The position numbers and the translations under genes are program-made. The notes beneath the pieces are model-generated. The model ran no database searches. It saw only the letters and a list, made by a program, of their open reading frames with translations, and was not told the DNA's origin. From Mycolicibacterium holsaticum DSM 44478 = JCM 12374 (lineage in GTDB: Bacteria > Actinomycetota > Actinomycetes > Mycobacteriales > Mycobacteriaceae), in assembly GCF_019645835.1 (NCBI RefSeq), contig NZ_CP080998.1:2914001-2978000 (forward strand): a stretch of DNA of 64,000 bases. Reading direction: 5' to 3'. Of the stretch, positions 46,038 to 57,647 are shown piece after piece; within the stretch, counting starts at the first letter, position 1; the number at the start of each line of letters is the position of its first letter.

Positions 46038-46670
46038 CTACCTTCCGTCGCTGTCTGTCACCCCGAGGCCGCGCATACAGAACCGCACGACGTGTTCACG
46101 CACAACACGTTGATCAGTGTCTCCAGAAGCCCATTGCCGCTCGGTGCTCGACCAGATCGCACCGTGGATGGACAGGCCGGCTGACGTCGGGTCGATGTCG
46201 GTGAACACGCCCAGCTCCGTTCCGCGCGCCAGTTGCTCGACAAGCGGCTGCAGGATCACGCCGTACGCATCGCCGATCAGATGGGGCGCCGCGAACATCT
46301 GGGACTGCGCCTCCACCGACAGCGCTCGCAGGTCGGACCTGATCTTGTCGTTGAACGCCAGGTCCAGCCTGGCGTCGATCCAGGCCACCACCGCCGCCGT
46401 CGGGCTCGAAGCAGCGGCCATCTTCTGCTTGATCCGTCGCGCCTCTGCCTGCGCAATGTCGAGAAAGACCGCCGACACCAACGCGTCCTTCGAGTCGAAA
46501 TGCCGGTAGAACGCCCTGGTGCTGAGCTGCGCTCTGTCGAGAATGTGCGCGACGTTGACCGCGCCGACCCCCTCCTCGCGCACGATCTCGGTGGCGACGG
46601 CCAGGATCGCAGCGCGCACCCCGGGGTCGGGGTCCAGCTTCTTGCGTCGGCGCCTGGTGACGGTGCCCAT
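46038..46670 (-). CDS. TetR-family transcriptional regulator
   Basis: The 210-residue protein starts at the ATG at 46670 (a GTG three bases earlier is an alternative), forming TGATG with the sulfotransferase stop. The TetR DNA-binding helices are at about 18-65 (AILAVATEIVREEGVGAVNVAHIL, then LSTRAFYRHF). The C-terminal domain would bind an effector. Lying inside the operon between sulfotransferase and SDR, it is likely to autoregulate the unit; the 29-bp inverted repeat at 49058-49086 is the best candidate operator. Confidence 0.93.
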   Translation of the reverse strand: MGTVTRRRRKKLDPDPGVRAAILAVATEIVREEGVGAVNVAHILDRAQLSTRAFYRHFDSKDALVSAVFLDIAQAEARRIKQKMAAASSPTAAVVAWIDARLDLAFNDKIRSDLRALSVEAQSQMFAAPHLIGDAYGVILQPLVEQLARGTELGVFTDIDPTSAGLSIHGAIWSSTERQWASGDTDQRVVREHVVRFCMRGLGVTDSDGR

Positions 46671-47815
46671 CACGCCGTTGCGTCGTAGGTTGCGAGGTAA
46701 TCGGCGAAGACGTCACGCACCTGCGCCGGCGTCAACCCGTAGTCGGCGAGATCGTATGTGTGCTCGCCGCGGGAGCCGGGCGTGTGCCCCTCCGCCCAAT
46801 CCTGCACGCGGCCGCGTGCGGTGTCGGTGAAGGTCAGGCCCAGTCGTTCGTAGGCCGTCTGCAGGGTGCCGATCGGGTCGGACTCGAGGTCGGCGAATGA
46901 GACGTCGACGAATCGGTTGTCACCGAACCGCTTTCGGAAATCCATCGCGCGCCGGACGGCCTCAGCCCAGCACCGGAGCTGCTCGGCGCCGAGTTCCTCG
47001 GCGTCGTCACGATCGCTGCTCCAACTGCGGACATAGTGGATGAGGCTGCACACCGAGGCCAACACCTTGGCGGGATCACGGTGGCTCCATAGGAACTTGG
47101 CGTCCGGATAGGCTTCGACGAGCGCATCCAGAGAGAACATGTGCACCGGTGTCCGCAGATGCCACAGCGTCGGCGGGCAGTGCCACTGAAGCAGCTTGAG
47201 CACCTGCCGGTGAAAGGTGTATGTCTCCCGCATGTCGCATTCCAGCAGCCATGCGAGATAGCCCGGAACACGCACGACACCGTCGAAATGGAACGTGCGA
47301 AAACTCATCCCCATCAGGTCCTGGCATTCGGTAGCCGCCTCCGGCTCCGAGTTGATCATGGCGCGCATGCGCGGAAACATCTGGTCCATCATGACGATTC
47401 CGTCGGCCGCCTGCGCGATCCGCGGATCCTCATGCTGGGTCGCGGCCTCCGGCGGAGGTGTGCAGGCCTGCGATTCCCACAACCGCAGGGAGCGGAACTG
47501 CGGGTCGTTGGCCACCAGCTGGCTCAGCGCCGTGGTGCCGGTGCGGGGTAGCCCGATGACGAAGATCGGCCCACCGACGACCTCCGCGTCGATCTCGGGG
47601 TGCTGCTTGTAGGTCTCGACTATGCGCAACCGCTGGACGAGCGCGTTGCTGATGGTCGCATGCTGGATCATCCGGCCCATCTCGTTGAGGTCGGCCTCCG
47701 TGTTCAGCGCATCGACGGTGCGCTGCAACCCTTCGCGATAGTAGGGCGAACCGAAATCGTCCAGTCCCGTCGCGCTGCGCGCACCATCTTCGAGTTCGTC
47801 GACGAAGAAGGTCAT
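46670..47815 (-). CDS. Sulfotransferase family protein
   Basis: The start is the ATG at 47815 (381 aa), which overlaps the DUF1214 stop (ATGA), with GAGG just inside that gene. The 5'-phosphosulfate-binding loop GLPRTGTTALSQL (about 87-99) is intact. The 3'-phosphate region (LWSHRDPAKVLASVCSLIHYVRS) follows. It probably transfers sulfate from PAPS to a hydroxylated lipid or metabolite. It belongs to the bacterial Sulfotransfer_3 group represented by Rv3529c. The frame remains open 160 bases further upstream, but only as a shadow. Confidence 0.92.
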   Translation of the reverse strand: MTFFVDELEDGARSATGLDDFGSPYYREGLQRTVDALNTEADLNEMGRMIQHATISNALVQRLRIVETYKQHPEIDAEVVGGPIFVIGLPRTGTTALSQLVANDPQFRSLRLWESQACTPPPEAATQHEDPRIAQAADGIVMMDQMFPRMRAMINSEPEAATECQDLMGMSFRTFHFDGVVRVPGYLAWLLECDMRETYTFHRQVLKLLQWHCPPTLWHLRTPVHMFSLDALVEAYPDAKFLWSHRDPAKVLASVCSLIHYVRSWSSDRDDAEELGAEQLRCWAEAVRRAMDFRKRFGDNRFVDVSFADLESDPIGTLQTAYERLGLTFTDTARGRVQDWAEGHTPGSRGEHTYDLADYGLTPAQVRDVFADYLATYDATA

Positions 47816-49035
47816 CGGTGAAACCTCTCGTGCACGGCGCGTCGGCGCCCTTCGATCACGGCGGCCCGCTCGTCGCGGGTGACCATCCTGGTTTCTGGTG
47901 GCAGCGCGGCGGCCACGTCGCCGAGTTTGACCACCCTGGCGCTGGGAGTGGGCGCCGCTTGTGTACGAACGCACCGGAAAATCATCGGGCCGTTGCTGTG
48001 CCCAGCCGTGTCAAGCCAATTCGCCACACCGGGATCGACCGAGCTGATCACCACGCGCAGCAAGCCATCGGCGTCGATCTCGGCTTGGTGCGCGTTCAGG
48101 CTCGACTGGTGGCGCCCGTACGAAATCGTCTCCCACCACGGGTTGCCCAGCGAGTAGCTCCAGTAAATACCCTCGGGCGGCTCGACTTCCAGGATCAGAG
48201 CCTCGTCTGCCGCCAGTTCGTATCGGCCGATGACGGGTCGGTTCTCCGCGGCGGCACCGATGGCCGTGCGATCGATGGGCGGCATGAACCCGTTGGCCGG
48301 TGGTCCGGCGTTGAAGTCGAGGAAGAATTTGAGGTTGGCATGGACGAAGTCACCCAACGAGGACAGCTGCCCGGCCACCGACACGTCGGCGTCGAGAGAG
48401 CGGTTCGTGGAGGGAACCGCGTCGCCGAGGCGCTCGATGCGCAACGAGGACGGGGTTTCGGTAACCCAGTCGTAGAAGAAGTGCCGGACCACCAGGGTCG
48501 GATGGTCGCCGCCGATTCGCAACCAATTGCCTTGGCGTTCTTCGGCGGACAGCACAACCTCGAACGACCCGTCGCTGTCGACGACCAGGTCGTCGACCAG
48601 ACAATTCGCGGTCGAGGAGATCCCGTCCATCGTCTGCAGACCGACATAGCGGGCGGTGCCACGGTTACCGAACAGCCGGTACGTCTCGCCGCGCCGCAAC
48701 GGGGCGCGAAGGTACAGACAATCGGGGCACTCCATGCCCCACGTCAGTACGTCGTCGGTGCTGGTCCGGCTGACGGCCAGCACCGGGTCGGGATCGGTGC
48801 GTAACGCTTCGTCGACACCGACGGCCAACAGAACCATGAGATGACGCATCCCCGCGGCAAAGTCGACGCGGTTGCGGTTGACCGGGCTTGCCGCGACCAG
48901 TTCGCCGGCGGCGTTCAGCTTGTCGAGCAGATACCTCCACGCCTCGAGCAGACCGACGTCACGCGGCCCGCGGCCCGACAGCGCCGACTCCGCGATGGAA
49001 TACGGCAGCCACGCCATCGGATCTGCGTCGGGCAC
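47812..49035 (-). CDS. DUF1214 domain protein (Rv3531c-like)
   Basis: The 407-residue protein has an N-terminal helical part and a C-terminal DUF1214 beta-rich domain (about 230-360), with GMECPDCLYLRAPL, GDHPTLVVRHFFYDW and YWSYSLGNPWWE as conserved blocks. It has no signal peptide, so it is probably cytosolic. It is first in the operon, with GGAGCCGCAG before the GTG and an AT-rich promoter region upstream. Family function is not established. The context suggests it acts with the sulfotransferase and SDR. Confidence 0.85.
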   Translation of the reverse strand: MPDADPMAWLPYSIAESALSGRGPRDVGLLEAWRYLLDKLNAAGELVAASPVNRNRVDFAAGMRHLMVLLAVGVDEALRTDPDPVLAVSRTSTDDVLTWGMECPDCLYLRAPLRRGETYRLFGNRGTARYVGLQTMDGISSTANCLVDDLVVDSDGSFEVVLSAEERQGNWLRIGGDHPTLVVRHFFYDWVTETPSSLRIERLGDAVPSTNRSLDADVSVAGQLSSLGDFVHANLKFFLDFNAGPPANGFMPPIDRTAIGAAAENRPVIGRYELAADEALILEVEPPEGIYWSYSLGNPWWETISYGRHQSSLNAHQAEIDADGLLRVVISSVDPGVANWLDTAGHSNGPMIFRCVRTQAAPTPSARVVKLGDVAAALPPETRMVTRDERAAVIEGRRRAVHERFHR

Positions 49036-49057
49036 CTGCGGCTCCGTTCGTCGGATC

Positions 49058-49086
49058 CTTAAATGAAAACATTATTCTCACTTAAG
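49058..49086. promoter_or_regulatory. Inverted repeat, candidate TetR operator of the sulfotransferase operon
   Basis: CTTAAATGA (49058-49066) and TCACTTAAG (49078-49086) are arms matching at 8 of 9 positions around an 11-bp AT-rich spacer. A TTGACT -35-like hexamer (minus strand, 49087-49092) abuts it. It lies between ppc and the DUF1214 gene and is strikingly AT-rich for this genome. Confidence 0.6.
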
Positions 49087-49102
49087 AGTCAACGCCCGCC
49101 GG

Positions 49103-51868
49103 TCAGCCGCTGTTGCGCAATGCGGTCGCGAGCCCGCTCATGGTGAGCAGGATGCCGCGCTGCACGAGTTCGTCGGTGTCGCCGGACCGGTAGCGGCGCA
49201 GCAACTCGACCTGCAGGTGGTTCAGCGGTTCCAGGTAGGGGAACCGGTTGAACACAGAACGCGCCAGGGCCGGGTTGTCGGCCAGCAGGTTGTCCTGGCC
49301 GGTGATCAGCTTGTGTATCCGGATCGTGCGGCCGTGCTCGGCGAGGATTTTGTCGAACACCCGCCTGCGCAGTGCCTCGTCCTCGACCAGCTCGGAGTAG
49401 CGCGCGGCCAGGCCCATATCGGACTTGGCCAGCACCTGCGCCATGTTCGACAGCACGGTGCGGAAGAACGGCCATCGCCGGTACAGATCCTGCAGCACCT
49501 GAAGCTGCTCGTCGTCGTCTGCGATGTACTCCTCGAACGCTGTTCCGGTGCCGTACCAGCCCGGCAGCATCACCCGCGACTGGCTCCAGGCCAGCACCCA
49601 CGGGATCGCGCGCAGATCGCCGATCGACGTGGTGGGTTTGCGCGACGTCGGCCTGCTGCCGATGTTGAGCGCACCGATCTCGCTGACCGGTGTGGAGGCC
49701 ATGAAGTAGTCGACGAAACCCGATGTGTCGTGCACCAATTCGGAGTAGGCGCGACCGGCGCGGGCAGCCAGGTCGTCGAGCACCTGATAAGCCGGGGCGG
49801 CATCCTCGCCGAGGCCCTCGACGTCGAGCAACGTGGCCTCCAGCGTCGCGGCCAGCAGCGTCTCGAGGTTGCGGTGCGCGATCTGCGGTTCGGCGTACTT
49901 CGCGGCGATCACCTCGCCCTGTTCGGTGATCCGCAGCGACCCGTTCACCGCGCCCGGCGGCTGGGCCAGGATCGCCTCGTAGCTGGGACCGCCGCCCCTC
50001 CCGACGGTGCCGCCGCGACCGTGAAAGAGCCGCAACCGAATTCCGCTCTTGCGTGCCGACTCGACCAGGTCGAGTTCGGCCCGGTACAGCGCCCAGTTGG
50101 CCGCCAGGTAGCCGCCGTCCTTGTTGGAGTCCGAGTAGCCCAGCATCACTTCCTGGCTGTCGCTGCGCGCCGACACCACGGCCCGGTATTGCGGAACCTG
50201 CAGCGCCGCTTCCAGAACCGAGGCGCCACGCTGCAGGTCTTCGATCGTCTCGAACAGCGGCACGATGCCCACCGGGGCGTAGACGTGTGGTGTCGAAACG
50301 TCGAGCAGCCCGGCCTCCTTGAGCAGCACCGCCGCTTCGAGCAGGTCGGAGACCGACTCGCACATCGAGATGATGTAGTTCGGCACCGCCTGCGGTCCGA
50401 ATACCCGTACGGCGCGCGCCGCGGCGGCCATGATGTCGAGTTCTTTGCGGGCCAGCTCGGAAAGTTCGGCGTCGGGTTTCACCAGCGGCCGCCGGGTGGC
50501 CAACTCGGTGGCCAGCAGCTTGATGCGGTCTCGTTCGGCCAGCGACCCGTAGTCCGCGTGCACACCGGCCCACGCCAGCAGCTCGGCGATCACCTCCTCG
50601 TGCACATCGGAGTTCTGCCGCATGTCCAGCCCGGACAAATGAAATCCGAACGTGTGCACGGCTTCTCGCAGCATGCGCAGCCGGTCGTCGGCGAGCAGAG
50701 CGCCGCCGTTGGCGCGCAGCGACGCGTCCACGACGTCGAGGTCGGCGAGCAGGTCGCGCGACGTCTGGTAGCGCACCAACCCGAGGTCGAGTTCGCGCTC
50801 GGGCTGGCGGTCGAGGATCGCGGTGGCGGTGGCGGTGAGCCGGCCGCGGATGGCCCGCAGCGCGCGACGGTACGGTTCGTCGTCACGCACCGGATCGACA
50901 CACGTGTCGGCGAGCGCGGTCAGCTCGTCGCTCGTGGACACGAGCCGCCCCGACATCGACAGCTCCTCCTCCAGCGCAGTCAGTTCGCTGAAGTAGTGAT
51001 CCAGCGCGGTGAACGCCGCCTCCCCCGTGGCGAGCCGCACCACCTCGCCGGTGACGTTCGGGTTGCCGTCGCGGTCACCGCCGATCCAGGAGCCGGGTCG
51101 CAATATGGGTTCTTCGAGCAATCGGGCGTCGGGCCAACGCTTCTGAAGCGCGGTCCGCACCTCGGCGTTCACCTGCGGGATGACCGCGAAAAACGACGCC
51201 GGGTAATAGCGCAGCCCGGTTTCGATCTCGTCTTGGATCTGCAACCGCGACAGCCGCACCAGCGCGGTCTGCCACATCGTCAGGATGTGCTTGCGCAGTT
51301 CGTCTTCGACGTCGCCGTCGCCGTGCAGGCGCTGCCGCATCAACTCGGTGATCCGATGCTGGGCCGAGAAGATGGTGCGGCGCCGCGTCTCGGTGGGATG
51401 GGCAGTGATCACCGGCGACACCTGCGCGCCCTTCAACGCTTCGGCCACCCGGCCCGAATCGAGTTGGGCCGAATCAAGTTTCAGATAGGTGGCGGCCAGG
51501 CTGCTGGGCTGCGGTGGCTCACCGGCGGCGACGTGCACGGCGCGCCGGCGCTCGCGGTGGATGTCCTCGGCGACGTTGGCCAACAGCGCGAATTGGGTGA
51601 ACGCGCGGATGACCGGGATCGCCTTTCGGATGGCGATGCCGTCGAACATGTCCGCCAGCTCGGCGCGGTCGATTTCAGAGCGCCGGACCCGGAAGGACTC
51701 GACGCGGGCACGTTCGACGAGATCGAAGACCTCCTCACCGTTCTGCGCGCGGATGGTGTCGCCGAGTATGCCGCCGAGCAGCCGGATGTCCTCGCGCATC
51801 GGCTCGGTCGCCTCACGGCCGACTTCGGTGCGCTGTACCGAGCCGATCGGCTCGAGATCGTCGACCAT
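49103..51868 (-). CDS. ppc: Phosphoenolpyruvate carboxylase
   Basis: The 921-residue enzyme makes oxaloacetate from PEP and bicarbonate, replenishing the TCA cycle. Catalytic-site blocks are [13 protein letters not shown] (about 155-167), [10 protein letters not shown] and [14 protein letters not shown]. The C-terminus ALRNSG ends as in the family. I place the start at the ATG at 51868, because a GATACT box lies 7 bp before it; the open frame runs 147 bases further without support. It is near secG-tpiA-pgk-gap, as in Corynebacterium. I recall no ppc in M. tuberculosis H37Rv, so it is a fast-grower feature. Confidence 0.97.
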   Translation of the reverse strand: MVDDLEPIGSVQRTEVGREATEPMREDIRLLGGILGDTIRAQNGEEVFDLVERARVESFRVRRSEIDRAELADMFDGIAIRKAIPVIRAFTQFALLANVAEDIHRERRRAVHVAAGEPPQPSSLAATYLKLDSAQLDSGRVAEALKGAQVSPVITAHPTETRRRTIFSAQHRITELMRQRLHGDGDVEDELRKHILTMWQTALVRLSRLQIQDEIETGLRYYPASFFAVIPQVNAEVRTALQKRWPDARLLEEPILRPGSWIGGDRDGNPNVTGEVVRLATGEAAFTALDHYFSELTALEEELSMSGRLVSTSDELTALADTCVDPVRDDEPYRRALRAIRGRLTATATAILDRQPERELDLGLVRYQTSRDLLADLDVVDASLRANGGALLADDRLRMLREAVHTFGFHLSGLDMRQNSDVHEEVIAELLAWAGVHADYGSLAERDRIKLLATELATRRPLVKPDAELSELARKELDIMAAAARAVRVFGPQAVPNYIISMCESVSDLLEAAVLLKEAGLLDVSTPHVYAPVGIVPLFETIEDLQRGASVLEAALQVPQYRAVVSARSDSQEVMLGYSDSNKDGGYLAANWALYRAELDLVESARKSGIRLRLFHGRGGTVGRGGGPSYEAILAQPPGAVNGSLRITEQGEVIAAKYAEPQIAHRNLETLLAATLEATLLDVEGLGEDAAPAYQVLDDLAARAGRAYSELVHDTSGFVDYFMASTPVSEIGALNIGSRPTSRKPTTSIGDLRAIPWVLAWSQSRVMLPGWYGTGTAFEEYIADDDEQLQVLQDLYRRWPFFRTVLSNMAQVLAKSDMGLAARYSELVEDEALRRRVFDKILAEHGRTIRIHKLITGQDNLLADNPALARSVFNRFPYLEPLNHLQVELLRRYRSGDTDELVQRGILLTMSGLATALRNSG

Positions 51869-51875
51869 GCGTTCC

Positions 51876-51881
51876 AGTATC
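51876..51881 (-). promoter_or_regulatory. -10 box GATACT of ppc (probably leaderless)
   Basis: GATACT, 7 bp (GGAACGC), then the ATG at 51868. The rest of 51882-52032 contains only the promoter and ribosome site of the divergent secreted-protein gene. Confidence 0.5.
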
Positions 51882-52032
51882 GGCGCAACCACGACGGGTC
51901 GCACGGCCGGGTTCTTGCCTACGCAATAACTACCGGAGCAATTTCGCCATTCGCGGAAAGCCAGCGAGTTCGTGCGCGCACCATATCGACATGGTCTGTC
52001 ATTGAATCTCGACAACTTTGCAGGAGGCCATC

Positions 52033-52467
52033 ATGGCCACGACCATAATCAAACCCCGTTGCGCCCGCCGGCGGCCCAGTTGGCATCGTCTCGTGCCGTC
52101 CGCGGTGTGTGCCGCCGCGGCCGTGCTCTCGGCGAATGCGATCGCCGCCGCCGCACCTGACGACGGCACATGGGACATCGAGTCCTACGACAACTGCATG
52201 AAGAAGACGGTGCGAAACGCCGATTTGTGCTGCCTCGACTCGGGCGGGGTGCCTACCTCTGATTCGGACGACACGCAGGCCGACGGGTCGCCGAACTGCT
52301 ATGCACCGCCGGCTCAGGCCCAGACCGCCGAACAGCCGGGCGTGCCACCGCGGATGCCACCGGGAGTGGTGATCGGCCAGTTGCCGGTTGCGCCGCTCAC
52401 GCCGGGGGTTCCGCAGAACCCGGGCATGGCGCCGATCGTGACTCCGTCAGTCGTCGCGCCCGGTTAG
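52033..52467 (+). CDS. Small secreted Cys-containing proline-rich protein
   Basis: The 144-residue protein starts at the ATG at 52033 after a textbook AGGAGG. It has an Arg-rich n-region and a hydrophobic stretch, with likely signal cleavage near residue 40 (NAIAAAA). The mature part has Cys residues in DNCMKK, ADLCCLD and SPNCYAP, which could form two disulfides. A Pro/Val/Gly-rich tail (PPRMPPGVVIGQLPVAP) follows. It resembles small mycobacterial secreted unknowns. It converges on secG with a 4-bp overlap. Function unknown. Confidence 0.82.
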   Translation: MATTIIKPRCARRRPSWHRLVPSAVCAAAAVLSANAIAAAAPDDGTWDIESYDNCMKKTVRNADLCCLDSGGVPTSDSDDTQADGSPNCYAPPAQAQTAEQPGVPPRMPPGVVIGQLPVAPLTPGVPQNPGMAPIVTPSVVAPG

Positions 52468-52697
52468 CCGTACTTGATCTGCAGGCCGACGCCGAAGATC
52501 GACACCAGCCAGATGCCGGTGACGAACAGCGTCAGACGGTCCAGGTTCTTCTCCACGACCGTCGAACCGGACAAGCTCGACTGCACGCCGCCGCCGAACA
52601 GGCTCGACAGGCCGCCACCCTTGGCGCGGTGCAGCAGGACCAGGAGCACGACCAGCAAGCTGGTCACGACCAGGGTGATCTGCAGGGCCAATTCCAT
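52464..52697 (-). CDS. secG: Preprotein translocase subunit SecG
   Basis: The 77-residue protein has two transmembrane helices (about 3-23 and 55-73) separated by the conserved loop KGGGLSSLFGGGVQSSL. It supports SecYE-dependent protein export. TAGTCT lies 7 bp before the ATG, so it has its own leaderless promoter although it follows tpiA on the same strand. It corresponds to Rv1440. Confidence 0.96.
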   Translation of the reverse strand: MELALQITLVVTSLLVVLLVLLHRAKGGGLSSLFGGGVQSSLSGSTVVEKNLDRLTLFVTGIWLVSIFGVGLQIKYG

Positions 52698-52704
52698 GGC
52701 AGCC

Positions 52705-52710
52705 AGACTA
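52705..52710 (-). promoter_or_regulatory. -10 box TAGTCT of secG (leaderless)
   Basis: TAGTCT, 7 bp (GGCTGCC), then the ATG at 52697. It lies in the 30-bp gap after tpiA. Confidence 0.65.
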
Positions 52711-52727
52711 CAGGCCGGATGAGCCCG

Positions 52728-53513
52728 CTACGGCAACGGCCCGCCCGCCGCGATGGCCGACAGCGTGGCGAACTGCTCACCGTCCAGCGATGCCCCGCCG
52801 ACCAGCGCGCCGTCGACGTCGTCCTGCGCGACGATCTCGCCGACGTTCTTGGCGTTCACCGAACCGCCGTAGAGCACCCGGACCTCGGCGGCGATCTGCG
52901 GTGACGCCAGCTCACCGAGCAGCGCGCGGAGGGCCTTGCAGACCTCCTGCGCATCGGCTGCGCCTGCGACGCGGCCGGTGCCGATCGCCCAGACCGGCTC
53001 GTAGGCGATGACGGTCTGACCGATCTGCTCGGCGGTCAGACCGGCCAGCGAACCGCGTAGCTGGTCGACGCAGTACTCGACGTGATCACCGGCCTCGCGC
53101 ACCTCGAGGTGCTCACCCATGCAGACGATCGGGGTGATGCCGTGGCGCAGCGCCGCGGCCGCCTTCGCCGCGACCAGCGCGTCGTCCTCGTGGTGATACG
53201 TGCGGCGCTCGGAGTGCCCGACGGTGACATACGTGCAACCCAGCTTGGCCAGGAACGCGCCGCTGATCTCGCCGGTGTAGGCGCCGGAGTCGTGCTGTGA
53301 CAGATCCTGGGCGCCGTACGTCAGCAGCAGCTTGTCGCCGTCGACCAGCGTCTGCACGCTGCGCAGGTCGGTGAACGGCGGCAGCACGGCGACGTCGACC
53401 TTGTCGAAGTACTTCGCCGGCAGCGCGAATGCGATCTTCTGCACCAGCGCGATCGCCTCGAAGTGGTTGAGGTTCATCTTCCAGTTGCCGGCGATCAGCG
53501 GCTTGCGGCTCAC
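52728..53513 (-). CDS. tpiA: Triosephosphate isomerase
   Basis: The start is the GTG at 53513 (261 aa, same length as the M. tuberculosis enzyme), with GAGGGG upstream. Active-site residues Asn10 and Lys12 (GNWKMN), His100 (VGHSERR) and Glu172 ([11 protein letters not shown]) are all present. It interconverts DHAP and glyceraldehyde-3-phosphate. It follows pgk after 14 bp in the gap-pgk-tpiA glycolytic operon. It corresponds to Rv1438. Confidence 0.98.
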   Translation of the reverse strand: MSRKPLIAGNWKMNLNHFEAIALVQKIAFALPAKYFDKVDVAVLPPFTDLRSVQTLVDGDKLLLTYGAQDLSQHDSGAYTGEISGAFLAKLGCTYVTVGHSERRTYHHEDDALVAAKAAAALRHGITPIVCMGEHLEVREAGDHVEYCVDQLRGSLAGLTAEQIGQTVIAYEPVWAIGTGRVAGAADAQEVCKALRALLGELASPQIAAEVRVLYGGSVNAKNVGEIVAQDDVDGALVGGASLDGEQFATLSAIAAGGPLP

Positions 53514-53527
53514 GACTGTCGTACCCC

Positions 53528-54766
53528 TCACTCTTCCAGAACGGCGATACCGGGCAGTTTCTTGCCCTCAAGGTATTCCAGTGACGCCCCGCCACCGGTG
53601 GAAATGTGGGAAAAGCCGTCGCTGGCCAGACCGAGTTGCCGCACGGCGGCCGCCGAATCGCCACCGCCGACGACGCTGAACGCACCCTTGCCCGTCGCGG
53701 CGATGATCGCCTCGGCCACACCCTTTGTGCCCGCCGCGAACGACGGGAACTCGAACACGCCCATCGGGCCGTTCCAGAACACCGTCTTGGCGTTGGACAG
53801 CAGGCTGGTGAACCGCTCCACCGATCCCGGGCCGATGTCCAAACCCATTTTGTCGCCGGGTATCTCGTCGGCGCGCACGGTCTCGGGAGTCGCGTCGGCG
53901 GCGAACTCGTCGGCCACCACGATGTCCACCGGAACGTGGATCACGTCGCCGTAGGTGTCCAGCAGCTTGCGGCAGGTCTCGATCATGCCTTCTTCCAGAA
54001 GCGACTTGCCTACCGGAACCCCTTGGGAGGCAAGGAATGTGAAACACATTCCGCCTCCGATGAGGATGCTGTCGGCTTTGGTCGCCAGGTTCTCGATGAC
54101 CGCGAGCTTGTCGGACACCTTCGAACCGCCGAGCACGACGGCGTAGGGCCGCTCGGTCGAGCTGGTCAGCTGCTCGAGGACCTTGACTTCGGCCTCCACC
54201 AACCGGCCCGCGTAGTGCGGCAGCAACGTGGCCACGTCGTACACCGACGCCTGCTTGCGGTGCACCACCCCGAAGCCGTCGGAGACGAACGCCCCCGGTG
54301 AACCGTCGGGGGCGCTGACCAGTTCGGCCAGCTGCCGGGCCAACGCCAGCCGCTCGCCGTCGTCCTTGCTGGTCTCGCGTGGATCGAACCGGATGTTCTC
54401 CAGCAGCAGCACGTCGCCGTCGGTCAGGCCCTCGGCACGGGCGAGCGCGTCGGTCCCGACGACATCACCCGCCAGCTGGACGTGGCGGCCCAGCTGCTCC
54501 CCCAGCGCGGCGGCGACCGGCGCCAGGGACAGCTTGGCGTCCGGTGTGCCCTTGGGCCTGCCGAGGTGTGCGGTGACGATGACCTTCGCACCGGCGTCGG
54601 CCAGCTCACGCAGCGTGGGCGCCGACGCAGTGATCCGGCCGGGATCGGTGATGTTGCCCGCCCCACCCTCGTTGAAGTCCAATGGGACGTTGAGGTCCGA
54701 GCGAACCAGCACGCCTCGACCCGAAACACCTTCGGCCAGAAGGTCATCGAGTGATTTGATCGCCAC
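53528..54766 (-). CDS. pgk: Phosphoglycerate kinase
   Basis: The 412-residue two-domain kinase makes ATP from 1,3-bisphosphoglycerate. N-terminal [11 protein letters not shown] (Arg/Asp substrate site), TAHLGRPKG, and C-terminal [10 protein letters not shown] with the [12 protein letters not shown] helix are the standard motifs. The GTG start lies 2 bp after the gap stop, with no good ribosome site, so translation is probably coupled. It corresponds to Rv1437. Confidence 0.98.
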   Translation of the reverse strand: MAIKSLDDLLAEGVSGRGVLVRSDLNVPLDFNEGGAGNITDPGRITASAPTLRELADAGAKVIVTAHLGRPKGTPDAKLSLAPVAAALGEQLGRHVQLAGDVVGTDALARAEGLTDGDVLLLENIRFDPRETSKDDGERLALARQLAELVSAPDGSPGAFVSDGFGVVHRKQASVYDVATLLPHYAGRLVEAEVKVLEQLTSSTERPYAVVLGGSKVSDKLAVIENLATKADSILIGGGMCFTFLASQGVPVGKSLLEEGMIETCRKLLDTYGDVIHVPVDIVVADEFAADATPETVRADEIPGDKMGLDIGPGSVERFTSLLSNAKTVFWNGPMGVFEFPSFAAGTKGVAEAIIAATGKGAFSVVGGGDSAAAVRQLGLASDGFSHISTGGGASLEYLEGKKLPGIAVLEE

Positions 54767-54768
54767 AG

Positions 54769-56593
<1,825 letters not shown>

Positions 56594-56605
56594 GGGCCAC
56601 ACCTT

Positions 56606-56650
56606 ATTCCCCGGCGAGCGGCCCGGGGGCACCTCCCGCTTTCGGGGAAT
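56606..56650 (-). terminator. Long hairpin after whiA
   Basis: ATTCCCCG (56606-56613) pairs perfectly with CGGGGAAT (56643-56650), and an inner AGCGG/CCGCT stem adds five pairs. It begins 20 nt after the whiA stop and ends just before the binding-protein gene's ribosome site. It probably ends the uvrC-rapZ-yvcK-whiA transcript. Confidence 0.6.
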
Positions 56651-56669
56651 TATGTGACGCGAAGGTGGC

Positions 56670-57647
56670 TCAGGCGTCTTCGAGCAGGTCCGGGGTGACG
56701 GCCGACTCCGTGTCGGGGATCCCCTCTTGCTTGGCTTTGCGGTCGGCCATCGACAACAGGCGCCGAATCCGGCCCGCCACAGCGTCTTTGGTCATCGGCG
56801 GGTCGGCCAGCCGGCCGAGTTCCTCCAGCGACGCCTGCCGGTGCTCGACGCGTAGCTTGCCCGCGGCGGCCAGATGATCGGGCACGCTGTCGCCGAGGAT
56901 CTGCAGCGCGCGCTCCACCCGGGCGGCCGCCGCGACCGCCGCGCGCGCAGAACGGCGCAGGTTCGCGTCGTCGAAGTTCGCCAACCGGTTGGCGGTGGCC
57001 CGCACCTCGCGACGCATCCGGCGCTCTTCCCAGATCAGCCGGGTGTCCTGCGCGCCCATCCTGGTGAGCAATGCCCCGATCGCCTCGCCGTCGCGCACCA
57101 CCACACGGTCGGCGCCGCGCACCTCGCGGGCCTTGGCGCTGACGCCCAACCGGCGGGCCGCGCCGACGAGCGCCAGGGCGGCCTCCGGGCCGGGGCAGCT
57201 GACCTCCAGTGCCGACGAGCGACCGGGCTCGGTCAGCGAACCGTGGGCCAAAAAGGCGCCGCGCCAAGCAGCTTCGGCGTCGGCGACGCTGCCTCCGACC
57301 ACCTGGGCGGGCAGTCCGCGTACCGGCCGGCCACGCAGGTCCAGCAGACCGGTTTGGCGGGCCAGCGCTTCCCCGTCCTTGGCCACCCGCACCACGTAGC
57401 GGGTGCTTTTGCGGATGCCGCTCGCCGACAACACGTGCACCACCGCGGTGTAGCCGTACAGGTCATAGATGTCCTTGCGCAGCCGGCGCGCGATGATGCC
57501 CAGATCGACCTCGGCTTCGACCACCACGCGGCCGGACACGATGTGCAGCCCGCCCGCGAAGCGCAGCAGCGAGGCCACCTCGGCGCGGCGAGCGCTGACG
57601 GAATTGACCAGCAGGCGGCTCAGCTCGTCCTTGACCTCGGCAGTCAT
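56670..57647 (-). CDS. whiA: Sporulation/cell-division regulator WhiA
   Basis: The 325-residue protein has an N-terminal LAGLIDADG-endonuclease-like fold without catalytic residues (about 1-215), and a C-terminal helix-turn-helix (about 240-310, [26 protein letters not shown]). It is a DNA-binding regulator of division genes in actinobacteria. The ATG at 57647 overlaps the yvcK stop (ATGA). It is the last gene of uvrC-rapZ-yvcK-whiA. Length equals Rv1423. Confidence 0.97.
   Translation of the reverse strand: MTAEVKDELSRLLVNSVSARRAEVASLLRFAGGLHIVSGRVVVEAEVDLGIIARRLRKDIYDLYGYTAVVHVLSASGIRKSTRYVVRVAKDGEALARQTGLLDLRGRPVRGLPAQVVGGSVADAEAAWRGAFLAHGSLTEPGRSSALEVSCPGPEAALALVGAARRLGVSAKAREVRGADRVVVRDGEAIGALLTRMGAQDTRLIWEERRMRREVRATANRLANFDDANLRRSARAAVAAAARVERALQILGDSVPDHLAAAGKLRVEHRQASLEELGRLADPPMTKDAVAGRIRRLLSMADRKAKQEGIPDTESAVTPDLLEDA

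Noticed and set aside
49217..52048. 943-codon open frame on the plus strand
   Set aside because: It is the antisense shadow of ppc, and its translation shows no domain. The real ppc motifs are on the other strand.
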